DNA of 64,000 bases from JACMLD01 sp039919885 (GTDB taxonomy: Bacteria > Bacteroidota > Bacteroidia > Chitinophagales > Chitinophagaceae): the NCBI GenBank assembly GCA_039919885.1, contig JBDSEV010000015.1:62001-126000 (forward strand). Direction: 5' to 3'. Within the stretch, counting starts at the first letter, position 1, and each line of letters opens with the position of its first letter. Shown in pieces: positions 9,113 to 17,456 of the stretch. The position numbers and the translations under genes were made by a program. A model generated the notes under the pieces. The model did no database searches. It was not told the origin of the DNA and worked only from the letters and a program-made list of their open reading frames with translations.

Positions 9113-9144
9113 CAAAAGTAAAGCGTATTCTTTATAAAAACAAA
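9113..9144 (-). promoter_or_regulatory. promoter for the SAM riboswitch-metB transcript
   Basis: On the minus strand a -33 TTTG (9144-9141) is separated by 20 nt from a perfect -7 box TACTTTTG (9120-9113). The predicted start is a few bases before the first riboswitch helix, which independently supports both calls. Confidence 0.75.
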
Positions 9145-9432
9145 CAATCACGATTAATTTCCTACAAAATTGGTAGACTTCTCAATTCAGACCTGCTGAA
9201 GCTGTATCATCCCTTATAATTGCAACTGGCGCCAACACCCGGATGGCCGGCAAAACCGGCGGTGGAAGTTTGATGATTTTTATATTTCAGTCACAGAATT
9301 GTCAGATTACAGCAAACGATGCTATTTTTTGGCTTATTCCCGAATTAGCAAATGCTTTTCCGCATTTAGCAACCGGCCGGTGGTAAAAAGAAGTTGTTTT
9401 GCATGAAATTTAAAAACTAAAGAGAATCAACA
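9145..9432. other. intergenic region between the metB riboswitch promoter and the DUF4856 gene
   Basis: No gene seen. An imperfect inverted repeat (TTAGCAAATGC, then TTTTCC, then GCATTTAGCAA) lies at about 9345-9372, roughly 60 bp before the DUF4856 start. It could be an operator or a weak hairpin. No clear Fur-type box was recognised. Confidence 0.35.
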
Positions 9433-10548
9433 ATGACTAAAGGCGTATTTAAGATAGCACTGGTAATAGCAGTTGTAAGCGGGTTAGCGGCATGTTCAAA
9501 AAACGACGATGCACCAACCATCCAGCCATACACCGTACCAACCACCTATGATTTCCAAAATGCAGACTATGCAGAAGCAACCGTTGCAGTTAACATGTGG
9601 TCTGGTTTTACCGGCTACCTGGGCAAAGGCAGCACAAGACAATTGAGCCAGGATACCGTAAATAACCTGTGGAACAATACAGGCAATTCCTTTACCACCG
9701 AATTTGTTACCAATCTGCCTAATACCGCCCAGCAATTAAACAGTGCTGGTTTTAACCTGGCGTCAAAAACAGCTGAGCCCCTGGTAATAAAAGCGTTCGC
9801 CGATTCCATGGTAAAAGTGAGCCAATATTATAATACGCCTGGCACAGAAGGCATTCCTGGAAAACAAGGCAGTCGTTTAGTCAACTATGCAGGCTATGAA
9901 TTTAACCAGGGAGTAGCCAAAGGTTTAATGGGAGCGATGCAGCTCGCAAAAGTGATCCAGCATCTTGAAGCAAGCACAAAAGCAGATAATAATGCGGTGG
10001 TTGCAGGAAAAGGCACCGCTATGCAACATGAATGGGATATGGCGTTTGGTTATGTTGGTATTCCCAAAACATACGACACCGCAAAAGCCTATGCCAACAC
10101 CGACACCGAAAGACCACTGGCGGTTGGCGGTTATTTTGCCGAAAGAGGAAAATACATAAAAGCAGGTGGCACTACATTTGAAGCTTTTCGTAAAGGACGT
10201 GCGGCCATCGGTGCGAAGGACTATGCCGTTAGGGATGCAGCGATGGTTACCATCAAACAAACCATAGAAAAGACAATGGCAGCAGCCTGTTATTATTACA
10301 TTACCCATCCGCAGGCGATCACCGACCGGCCATCTCAGCTCCATGAATTATCAGAAGGGCGGAGCTTTATTACCGCGTTGAAATTCAGGGCATCCAACAG
10401 CCTGCTAAGCCCAGCTAATTATCAAACCCTGGTGGATATAATTGGTGTAAATCAAAGTGCGTATGGACTTATTAATGATGCCAGTTTCACGAAATTGAAA
10501 CAGGCGCAGCAAATTTTGACAACTACTTATGGTCAGTTGCAACCGTAA
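9433..10548 (+). CDS. DUF4856 domain lipoprotein
   Basis: A 371-residue lipoprotein. A signal peptide ends in the lipobox LAAC with the lipidated cysteine at residue 21, followed by a polar linker (SKNDDAPT). The rest resembles DUF4856: an all-helical periplasmic or surface domain with YDFQNADYAEA near the start and EHEW-like MQHEWDMAFGYVG in the middle. In Bacteroidota this family is found beside imelysin-like lipoproteins, HTTM proteins and TonB receptors, as here. The molecular role is unknown; an outer-membrane-linked part in metal uptake is a reasonable inference. An intrinsic terminator follows it, so it may be made in excess over the downstream genes. Confidence 0.8.
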   Translation: MTKGVFKIALVIAVVSGLAACSKNDDAPTIQPYTVPTTYDFQNADYAEATVAVNMWSGFTGYLGKGSTRQLSQDTVNNLWNNTGNSFTTEFVTNLPNTAQQLNSAGFNLASKTAEPLVIKAFADSMVKVSQYYNTPGTEGIPGKQGSRLVNYAGYEFNQGVAKGLMGAMQLAKVIQHLEASTKADNNAVVAGKGTAMQHEWDMAFGYVGIPKTYDTAKAYANTDTERPLAVGGYFAERGKYIKAGGTTFEAFRKGRAAIGAKDYAVRDAAMVTIKQTIEKTMAAACYYYITHPQAITDRPSQLHELSEGRSFITALKFRASNSLLSPANYQTLVDIIGVNQSAYGLINDASFTKLKQAQQILTTTYGQLQP

Positions 10549-10573
10549 AACTTCGTTTAGCAAATAAGTAAAC

Positions 10574-10602
10574 CTCCCGGTATTTTTGCCGGGAGTTTTA
10601 TT
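10574..10602 (+). terminator. intrinsic terminator inside the DUF4856-imelysin-HTTM-receptor locus
   Basis: A stem CTCCCGG / CCGGGAG with an 8-nt loop followed by TTTTATT lies 25 bp after the DUF4856 stop codon. It separates the first gene from the remaining three. Confidence 0.75.
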
Positions 10603-10727
10603 CATTTTACAGGATTCCGCTTAATTAAGTTTATTTGATTTTGAACGAACCTGAATGGTTGTGCAGAGCAGTGGGAACAGCGTAAGCTAAAATAATATTG
10701 GCTTTAAATGGGAAACAAAAAAATACT

Positions 10728-11858
10728 ATGAGAAAGAAATTGTTAGTGCCGGCGATGTTGATTTTTGCCTTATCCGGCGGTATTTTTTGCAGCAAATCCG
10801 GTAATGATTCAAACGGCCCCGTTACAGGCAACGGTTTCGACAAAACGGCCATGCTAACGTATTATGCAGACCAGCTGATCATACCGGGATACGCTTCGTT
10901 ACTGGAGAAAGCGAATAATTTTCAGACATTGTCAAATACCTTCCTGGCGGCCAGAACCCCGTCAAATCAGCAAGCTTTACTGGAAGCATACAAGCAACTG
11001 CATCTTCAATATACCCGCATAGAAGGTTTTAACCTGGGGCCAGCCGTTGTAGCAGCACTGGAGTCTTATGTTAATTTCAATGGTGGACTGGACTACAGTT
11101 TTGCCACCAGCGGAGAACTGACCGGTTTTTCGATAGACAGCACCACGATTGAAAACAATATTACGTCCGGCACCTACAATTTGACACTCTTTGTAAGAAG
11201 CTCGTTCTACGCACAGGGGTTTAGCGCTGTTAATTATCTATTTTTTGGCCCGAACGCAATTGAAAAATTTGCTGCCAATACAACGAACCGAGTAAAATAT
11301 GCCAATGACGTAGTGAGCCGGATAAAATTATTGGTTGATCAAATCAATGCCAGCTGGACCAGTTACCGTGCAAATTTTATCGGCAATACAAAAACGGATG
11401 TGGGCAGCCCTATTGGCAATATCATCAACAACATGGCTTATCAATTGGATGTGTTGAAGGGTCCGCGCATCGGATGGCCTTTTGGCAAGCAATCGAACAA
11501 CACGGCATTTCCAACAAAAGTAGAAGCTTATTTCGCTGGCAACTCGGCGGCGCTGGCGCAGGAAAACATCCGCAACCTTAAAAAAATATTTACCGCCAAC
11601 GACTCGGGCAAGGGACTGTATGACTACCTGAAAGCTTTGAATAAAGAGACACTGGCGAACCAGGTAAAAAGCCAGTTTGATGTTGTTATTGCCAAACTGG
11701 AAGCACTACCCGATCCGCTGTCTAAAACCATCAGCACGGAACCGCAAAAAGTGGATGAAGCTTATAAAGAAATTCAAAAATTACTAACGCTGATAAAGAC
11801 CGATGTTTCCTCAGCCACCGGCGTTCAAATTACATTCATGGACAATGATGGCGATTAA
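10728..11858 (+). CDS. imelysin-like lipoprotein with degenerate GxHxxE motif
   Basis: A 376-residue imelysin (peptidase M75-like) lipoprotein. The ATG at 10728 gives a signal peptide ending in GGIFC (Cys21); the in-frame ATG at 10698 would add ten residues before it. The family's GxHxxE motif should lie before the conserved YLxxG, but here the segment reads GFSAVNYLFFG (Gly164, Ser166, Asn169), so both the His and the Glu are replaced. Imelysins are linked to iron uptake (EfeO, ICMP) and are probably not true peptidases. The 3' end overlaps the HTTM start by about 14 nt, so the two are translationally coupled. A near-consensus TAATATTG box lies at about 10691. Confidence 0.83.
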   Translation: MRKKLLVPAMLIFALSGGIFCSKSGNDSNGPVTGNGFDKTAMLTYYADQLIIPGYASLLEKANNFQTLSNTFLAARTPSNQQALLEAYKQLHLQYTRIEGFNLGPAVVAALESYVNFNGGLDYSFATSGELTGFSIDSTTIENNITSGTYNLTLFVRSSFYAQGFSAVNYLFFGPNAIEKFAANTTNRVKYANDVVSRIKLLVDQINASWTSYRANFIGNTKTDVGSPIGNIINNMAYQLDVLKGPRIGWPFGKQSNNTAFPTKVEAYFAGNSAALAQENIRNLKKIFTANDSGKGLYDYLKALNKETLANQVKSQFDVVIAKLEALPDPLSKTISTEPQKVDEAYKEIQKLLTLIKTDVSSATGVQITFMDNDGD

Positions 11859-13197
11859 CAGGTATTCCCTGCAAAAACCCGTATCCATTGCGCCATTGAT
11901 TAGTTTCCGGATTGCATTTGGCCTGCTAATGTTTTTTAGCCTGGTTCGTTTTTGGTGGCGCGGTTGGATAGATACGGTTTATGTGCAGCCCAAATTTCAC
12001 TTTACATACTGGGGTTTTGAATGGGTTAAACCCTTCGGCAGCACGGGTATGCATGTAGTGGTGGCAATTGTGGTGCTAAGTACTTTGCTGATTGTACTTG
12101 GACTATTCTATCGTATGGCCACTATCGTATTTTTTATTGGGTTTACCTACCTGGAACTGATTGACGTGACCACCTACCTTAACCACTATTACTTCATCAG
12201 TTTAGTAGCTTTTATAATGATATGGTTGCCGGCCGGCCGCAACTACGCAGTGGATATTTGTTTGAACCCTGCAAAAAAAAGCACACTGGTTCCTGTGTGG
12301 ACCATTGGAATTATTTGCTTTCAACTGGCAGTGGTATATATTTTTGCCGGCCTGGCTAAATTAAATGCCGACTGGCTGTTGCGTGCAGAACCCATGCGTA
12401 CCTGGCTACCTGCCAAAACCCATTTACCCATTGTTGGACAATACCTTTACCAGCCCTGGGTAGCTTATTTGTTTTCCTGGTTCGGTGCAGCCTATGACCT
12501 GTTCATTGTTTTTTTTATGCTGAATAAAAAAACAAGGCCAGTGGCGTATTGCTTTGTTATTGTGTTTCATATTGCCACGGCTATATTTTTTCCGGGTATC
12601 GGCATGTTTCCTTATGTAATGATAGTTAGCAGCCTGATCTTTTTTTCCGGCTCCTTTCATGAAAAATTGCTTTCCTTTTTTCCTTTTTATAAAGCGCAAA
12701 GCAAAACCAGGACCAGCAACGAGAGCATTTACCAGTATGCCAACCAAAGAATAATTAACTTTTTGCTGGTACTGTATATTTTCGTTCAGATAATGATCCC
12801 ACTCAGGTTCCTGCTATACCCCGATCATTTATTCTGGAGTGAAGAAGGCTATCGGTTTTCGTGGAGGGTGATGCTGATGGAGAAATCGGGCGCAGCCTAT
12901 TTTACGGTAAAAGATAAAAGCACGCATCAGTCAATGGAAGTTAACAACGCAGCATTTTTAACGCCGTTGCAGGAAAAAATGATGAGTACACAGCCGGACT
13001 TGATTCTTAAGTATGCGCATTTACTGGCAGACGCCTATAAAAAAAGGGAAATGATAAATCCAGAAGTATATGCTGAGGTCTATGTGGTGCTTAATGGCGA
13101 TCCGTCGAGGCTCTTGATAGACTCTACCGTAAACCTTGCAGCTGAGCCGCTTAGCTGGAAACATTATACCTGGATACTTCCATATAAAAAAAGATGA
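11845..13197 (+). CDS. HTTM / vitamin K-dependent gamma-carboxylase-like membrane protein
   Basis: A 450-residue polytopic membrane protein of the HTTM family, which includes vertebrate gamma-glutamyl carboxylase (GGCX). Residues 1-300 hold the membrane helices. The C-terminal part has the family segment EEGYRFSWRVMLMEKSG and a soluble tail. From memory of GGCX, its catalytic base Lys218 lies in a GVKKLDADW motif; here the matching segment is GLAKLNADW, with Lys172 at that position. GGCX His160 lies in NNHSYL; here LNHYYF places His114 there. The start is the ATG at 11845 or 11848, overlapping the imelysin stop. Its own stop overlaps the receptor start as ATGA. Substrate and reaction in bacteria are unknown. 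Confidence 0.83.
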   Translation: MMAINRYSLQKPVSIAPLISFRIAFGLLMFFSLVRFWWRGWIDTVYVQPKFHFTYWGFEWVKPFGSTGMHVVVAIVVLSTLLIVLGLFYRMATIVFFIGFTYLELIDVTTYLNHYYFISLVAFIMIWLPAGRNYAVDICLNPAKKSTLVPVWTIGIICFQLAVVYIFAGLAKLNADWLLRAEPMRTWLPAKTHLPIVGQYLYQPWVAYLFSWFGAAYDLFIVFFMLNKKTRPVAYCFVIVFHIATAIFFPGIGMFPYVMIVSSLIFFSGSFHEKLLSFFPFYKAQSKTRTSNESIYQYANQRIINFLLVLYIFVQIMIPLRFLLYPDHLFWSEEGYRFSWRVMLMEKSGAAYFTVKDKSTHQSMEVNNAAFLTPLQEKMMSTQPDLILKYAHLLADAYKKREMINPEVYAEVYVVLNGDPSRLLIDSTVNLAAEPLSWKHYTWILPYKKR

Positions 13198-15611
13198 AAA
13201 AGAAGATGAAAAAAATTTTGTTGCTGGTTATTTATGTTGGAATGTCAGCAGGCCTTGCGGCACAGGAATCATTAAGTATAAGCGGTACGGTAAGACTGGG
13301 CACTGAACCTGCTGTTAATGCAACGGTGCAAATCAATCCTGCGGGCACACAGAAAATTACCAACGACAATGGATTTTTCCGGTTTACCAGGCTGGATGCC
13401 GGCTCCTATGAAATTATTGTAACCATTGTTGGCTATGAGCCGTCCCGCCAAGACGTAGTGCTTACAGATAAAAACACCGTCCTGGATATTAATATTACAA
13501 AAATCAATGCGGTATCGCTTGCTGATGTAACCGTCAGGGGCAGCAAAAGCGAGTCGGTATCGGGCAAGCTTAAAGATGTATCGGGCACCGCAATCAATGC
13601 GGGCAAAAAAACGGAACTTATTAATCTAAGGAATATTAACGCCAACCTGGCCACCAATAATACCAGGCAGATATATGCCAGGATTCCGGGTTTAAATATT
13701 TGGGAATATGACAGGGGTGGTTTACAACTCGGCATCGGCGGCCGTGGCCTCAGCCCAAACCGATCGTCCAATTTTAATATACGGCAAAATGGTTATGATA
13801 TCAGTGCAGATGCGTTGGGTTATCCGGAAAGTTATTATACACCATCGTCTGAAGCAATTGACCAAATCGAAATTATCCGCGGGGCAGCCAGCCTGCAATA
13901 TGGCCCACAATTTGGTGGACTGGTTAATTTTAAAATGAAAGAGGGCCCGGCACACAAACCATTTGAATTTACAACCAGGCAGACCGGTGGTTCTTTTGGT
14001 TTCTTTAATTCGTTTAATAGTATTGGCGGAACAGTTGCAAAAAACAAATTGAATTATTACGCTTTTTACCAGTTTAAAAGAGATGACAGCTGGCGCCCCA
14101 ACAGTCATTTTAACCAGCACAATGCTTATGTACATCTTGCATACGACCTCACGCCTAAGCTAACTATAACAGGAGAATATACGTTAATGAAATACCTGGC
14201 GCAGCAACCCGGCGGATTAACGGATGCACAGTTTAATGAAGACGCTTCCGTTTCAGTACGTGCACGAAACTGGTTTAAAGTAGACTGGAACCTGGTAAGC
14301 CTTAACCTGGATTATGCCATTAATAAAAACACCCGTTTCAACTGGAGAAATTATACGCTGCAGGGGGGCCGGGAAGCCCTGGGCATTTTATCTTACATTA
14401 ACCGCCCGGATAATGGTGGTAACCGCGACTACCTGTCTGACAAGTATAGTAATTTTGGATCCGAGCTTCGGTTTATTCACCAGTACAAATTAATTAATGA
14501 ACAAAAAAGTACATTCCTTGTGGGCGGCAGGTTATACAAGGGCCTCACCAACAGGAAGCAGGGGCAGGCAGGCGATGGCAGCGGTGCAGATTTTAGCTTC
14601 CTGGGACCGGAACCGGATCTGTCCGGCTTTCGCTTCCCCGGCACCAACCTGGCGGCATTTGCAGAAAATATATTTCAACTAAACCGGCACTGGAGTATTA
14701 CACCGGGAATTCGTTTTGAACACATCAATACAAAAGCTGACGGGTATTACTATAAACAAAACATTTTTATAGCCAGCGAGCGAATTGCAGAGCATAAAAC
14801 AAACCCGCGCTCTTTTGTTTTATTGGGCATCGGTACTTCGTGGAAGCTTGATAACGGCGCAGAGTTCTATGCAAATATTTCACAGAATTACCGCTCCATC
14901 AATTTTAATGATATACGTGTGGTTAATGCCAACGCAAAAGTAGATCCCGCACTCAGGGATGAAACCGGATACAATATTGACCTGGGCATTAGAGGACATT
15001 ACAAGGGATGGTTGTATGCAGACCTCAGTGTGTTCTACCTAAAATACAACAACCGGATTGGTTCTATTTTTACCCGTGATACCAACTTCATGACGTATCG
15101 CCTGCGCACCAATGTTTCTGACAGCCGCAACCTGGGCCTGGAGCTTTTACTGGAAGGCGATATACTTAAAGCAGTAACGAATGGAGCCGCAAAATACAAG
15201 CTGAATGTTTATACAAATTTATCACTGATAGATGCGCGTTACATTAATACAAAAAATACTGCTATTGCCGACAAATTGGTAGAGAATGTGCCGCCCGTTT
15301 TATTCAGAACAGGGTTGTCTTTTGGCAATCCGCGTTTCAATATTACCTGGCAGTACTCTTACCAGGCCAAACAATATTCAGATGCCACCAATACAGAAAT
15401 TACACCTACTGCGGTAGATGGTGCTGTGCCTGCATTTAATGTCATGGATTTGAGCCTTAGCTACAACTGGCGAAATTTTACCTTGTATACAGGCGCTAAC
15501 AACCTGGCCAATACGAAATACTTTACCAGGAGAGCAGATGGTTACCCGGGCCCCGGCATACTTCCGGCCGATAAAAGAAACCTGTATGTAACGGTGCAGT
15601 ATAAGCTATAG
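13194..15611 (+). CDS. TonB-dependent outer-membrane receptor (FecA-like)
   Basis: An 805-residue receptor. A signal peptide (cleavage near LAAQ) is followed by a carboxypeptidase-regulatory-like beta-sandwich (about residues 27-105), a plug domain (about 125-250, including NARQ-like TRQIYARIPGLNIWEYDRGG and QIEIIRGAASLQYGPQFGG), and a 22-strand barrel ending in the typical aromatic/Leu terminus (NLYVTVQYKL). It resembles FecA/CirA-type siderophore receptors of Bacteroidota rather than SusC, and no SusD partner follows. Initiation overlaps the HTTM stop (ATGA); a second Met at codon 5 is an alternative. It imports the ligand that the other locus products presumably bind or modify. The ligand is unknown; iron chelate is the likeliest. 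Confidence 0.9.
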   Translation: MKKKMKKILLLVIYVGMSAGLAAQESLSISGTVRLGTEPAVNATVQINPAGTQKITNDNGFFRFTRLDAGSYEIIVTIVGYEPSRQDVVLTDKNTVLDINITKINAVSLADVTVRGSKSESVSGKLKDVSGTAINAGKKTELINLRNINANLATNNTRQIYARIPGLNIWEYDRGGLQLGIGGRGLSPNRSSNFNIRQNGYDISADALGYPESYYTPSSEAIDQIEIIRGAASLQYGPQFGGLVNFKMKEGPAHKPFEFTTRQTGGSFGFFNSFNSIGGTVAKNKLNYYAFYQFKRDDSWRPNSHFNQHNAYVHLAYDLTPKLTITGEYTLMKYLAQQPGGLTDAQFNEDASVSVRARNWFKVDWNLVSLNLDYAINKNTRFNWRNYTLQGGREALGILSYINRPDNGGNRDYLSDKYSNFGSELRFIHQYKLINEQKSTFLVGGRLYKGLTNRKQGQAGDGSGADFSFLGPEPDLSGFRFPGTNLAAFAENIFQLNRHWSITPGIRFEHINTKADGYYYKQNIFIASERIAEHKTNPRSFVLLGIGTSWKLDNGAEFYANISQNYRSINFNDIRVVNANAKVDPALRDETGYNIDLGIRGHYKGWLYADLSVFYLKYNNRIGSIFTRDTNFMTYRLRTNVSDSRNLGLELLLEGDILKAVTNGAAKYKLNVYTNLSLIDARYINTKNTAIADKLVENVPPVLFRTGLSFGNPRFNITWQYSYQAKQYSDATNTEITPTAVDGAVPAFNVMDLSLSYNWRNFTLYTGANNLANTKYFTRRADGYPGPGILPADKRNLYVTVQYKL

Positions 15612-15723
15612 TTGCAGCGGGACAGCGTCGCGTACAAACTATTGTCATCACGCGCGTCTGATAAAATGCGGTACCAGGATCGCGGCCGGTCCTACCATTT
15701 TAGCAAAAACTTTCTAGGGAAAA

Positions 15724-16272
15724 CTATTGCGTGGTGGATGCTGGTGGCAGTCCTGCGCTTGTTTTTGCGTACCGGTGTTCGTTCCACACCTGGCCGTTTT
15801 TAAAAATTGATTGTTCAAAAATGCCTTCTTTTTGATACCCATTTTTTTCCAGCACTTTCATGGAGGGAATATTGTGTTCAAATACACCGGCGAATAGCCG
15901 GATATAACCAAGACTGAAGCCATAGGCGGAAATAAGTTTTAGGGCTGTTGTTAAAATCCCTTTGTTCCAAAACGGCTCACCCAGCCAATACCCCACTTCC
16001 GCACTTTTGCGGTATACATCCAGCTGCGGAACCATGCCGATAACGCCGCAAAAATGATCCTGGTACACTATCGCAAACACGCATACAGGGCGTTGCGTTT
16101 TATTTAAATTTATAAAAAATGCCGCATCATTTTTCGTGTAGGGAAATGGAATCAAATCGCGCAGGTTACAGGTAATGCGTGGATTATTGAGCAGCATGGC
16201 CATTGGCCGAATGTCTGCATCATCGAGTGGTCTGAGTGTTACGAATGCTTCTGTAAACATGATGTTTGCCAA
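15724..16272 (-). CDS. GNAT family N-acetyltransferase (RimJ/RimL-like)
   Basis: A 182-residue acetyltransferase of the RimJ/RimL group. VTLRPLDDADI near the N-terminus, then the acetyl-CoA pyrophosphate-binding region around GEPFWNKGILTTALKL, and the C-terminal signature FEHNIPSMKVLEKNGYQKEG are visible. Targets could be a protein N-terminus, a small amine or an amino acid. Met5 (16260) is an alternative start. A -7 box TATATTTG lies on the same strand at 16309-16302. It is convergent with the TonB receptor gene, with no clear terminator between them. Confidence 0.85.
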   Translation of the reverse strand: MANIMFTEAFVTLRPLDDADIRPMAMLLNNPRITCNLRDLIPFPYTKNDAAFFINLNKTQRPVCVFAIVYQDHFCGVIGMVPQLDVYRKSAEVGYWLGEPFWNKGILTTALKLISAYGFSLGYIRLFAGVFEHNIPSMKVLEKNGYQKEGIFEQSIFKNGQVWNEHRYAKTSAGLPPASTTQ

Positions 16273-16301
16273 CCGGCGGCTAAAGACCAGTTAGCAGGTG
16301 T

Positions 16302-16309
16302 CAAATATA
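16302..16309 (-). promoter_or_regulatory. -7 box TATATTTG for the GNAT gene
   Basis: A perfect TAnnTTTG match 30 bp before the start. The nearest TTTG upstream (16337-16334) is 24 nt away, longer than usual, so only the -7 element is well supported. Confidence 0.4.
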
Positions 16310-16376
16310 CAATACACACTGCTGGGCGATAACGGTAAAATTGCAAACCTCACCGGCGCCGAACGCATGCACACAA

Positions 16377-17387
16377 TTAAGACAGCCAGCCGGATAGGTA
16401 CTTTGCTATTTTCTCTGATTCTACCATAAATCCATCATGCCCGTAAGCAGAATCAATTTCTATTAGTGTTGCGCGCGGCATCTGTTGGGCCAGGTGGCGT
16501 TGTTCTTCCAGCGGGCAAAGAATATCGCTGCTAACGCCAATGATCAGGGTTGGCTGCAGTAGCTGTTGCAATACATGGTCAACGTTTCCACCCCTGCCCC
16601 TGGCAATATGGTGGCTGTCCATGGCCTTTGTAAGCAACCAGTAGCAAAAAGCGCTGAAACGTTTTACCAGTTTGTCGCCCTGGTAGTTGATATAAGAAGT
16701 CGCTTTGTAACCATCTAATTTTTCCGGGTCGGTATCTGTTTGGTTTCTTACCATAATGCCATAATTGCGGTAGGTTAGCATTCCAATCGCCCGGGCGGCC
16801 TTCAGCCCCTTGCTTCCTGCGGTAGCGGTGGCATCCAGCCAGGTGTTGTCTGCTTCAATGGCCAGCCGTTGCGCGGTATGTGTGGCAATACCCCAGGCAC
16901 TTTCTGTAGCGGAAGTAGCCAGCAGGAAAAGACTTTTTACGCATGCTGATTCCATATACGCCCACTCCAAAGCCTGGTAGCCACCCATGCTGCCGCCTAC
17001 CAGTAAATGAATGGTACTGATTCCCAGGTGGGCGCGAAGTAAAATGTGTGCTTTTACAATGTCCCGCACCGTTACCTGCGGAAAACTGCTGTAGTATGGT
17101 TGCCCGGTTACCGGATTGATACTGTGCGGGCCTGTGCTGCCATAACGGCTTCCAAGAATGTTGGCGCAAACAATAAAATAACGGGCTGGGTCCAGCACAA
17201 AGCCATCGCCTACTACCCCCTTCCACCACTCTGCAACAGCAGAATTAGCAGTAAGATGGTGGCAAATCCACACCACGTTGCTCTTGTCTGCATTGAGCGT
17301 ACCGTAAGTATGGTAGGCCACGGCAATTTCGGGCAGCGACTGCCCGCTTTCCAGTTCAAAACCATCCGTATAATGAAAAAACTCCAT
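16377..17387 (-). CDS. metX: homoserine O-acyltransferase (MetX type)
   Basis: An alpha/beta-hydrolase-fold acyltransferase that activates homoserine for sulfur incorporation. The nucleophile is Ser133 in VGGSMGGYQALEW; SSDILCPLEEQ and YGHDGFMVE near the C-terminus supply the Asp and His. The Met at 17387 gives an N-terminus (MEFFHYTDGFELESG) matching family starts; the upstream Met at 17429 would add 14 residues and run into the promoter zone. It is divergent from the OsmC-metZ pair with 69 bp between. Acetyl rather than succinyl is the usual donor for this fold but is not proven by sequence. Confidence 0.9.
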   Translation of the reverse strand: MEFFHYTDGFELESGQSLPEIAVAYHTYGTLNADKSNVVWICHHLTANSAVAEWWKGVVGDGFVLDPARYFIVCANILGSRYGSTGPHSINPVTGQPYYSSFPQVTVRDIVKAHILLRAHLGISTIHLLVGGSMGGYQALEWAYMESACVKSLFLLATSATESAWGIATHTAQRLAIEADNTWLDATATAGSKGLKAARAIGMLTYRNYGIMVRNQTDTDPEKLDGYKATSYINYQGDKLVKRFSAFCYWLLTKAMDSHHIARGRGGNVDHVLQQLLQPTLIIGVSSDILCPLEEQRHLAQQMPRATLIEIDSAYGHDGFMVESEKIAKYLSGWLS

Positions 17388-17408
17388 CAAACAAGTATGC
17401 TGGTGAAA

Positions 17409-17441
17409 TTGCAAAGTAAAGGGCTGCATGAGTTACATTTG
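17409..17441 (+). promoter_or_regulatory. compact divergent promoter region, OsmC/metZ side (metX side overlaps)
   Basis: On the plus strand TTG (17409-17411) is followed after 22 nt by a perfect -7 box TACATTTG (17434-17441), 16 bp before the OsmC start. On the minus strand a near-consensus TTACTTTG (17419-17412) lies 25 bp before the metX start at 17387. Both promoters would share the same 69-bp gap. Confidence 0.5.
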
Positions 17442-17456
17442 CAAAAATTACTATAA

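Noticed and set aside
15612..15803. 63-codon plus-strand frame after the TonB receptor
   Set aside because: It begins immediately after the receptor stop, overlaps the GNAT gene on the other strand and has no domain or bias; treated as chance.
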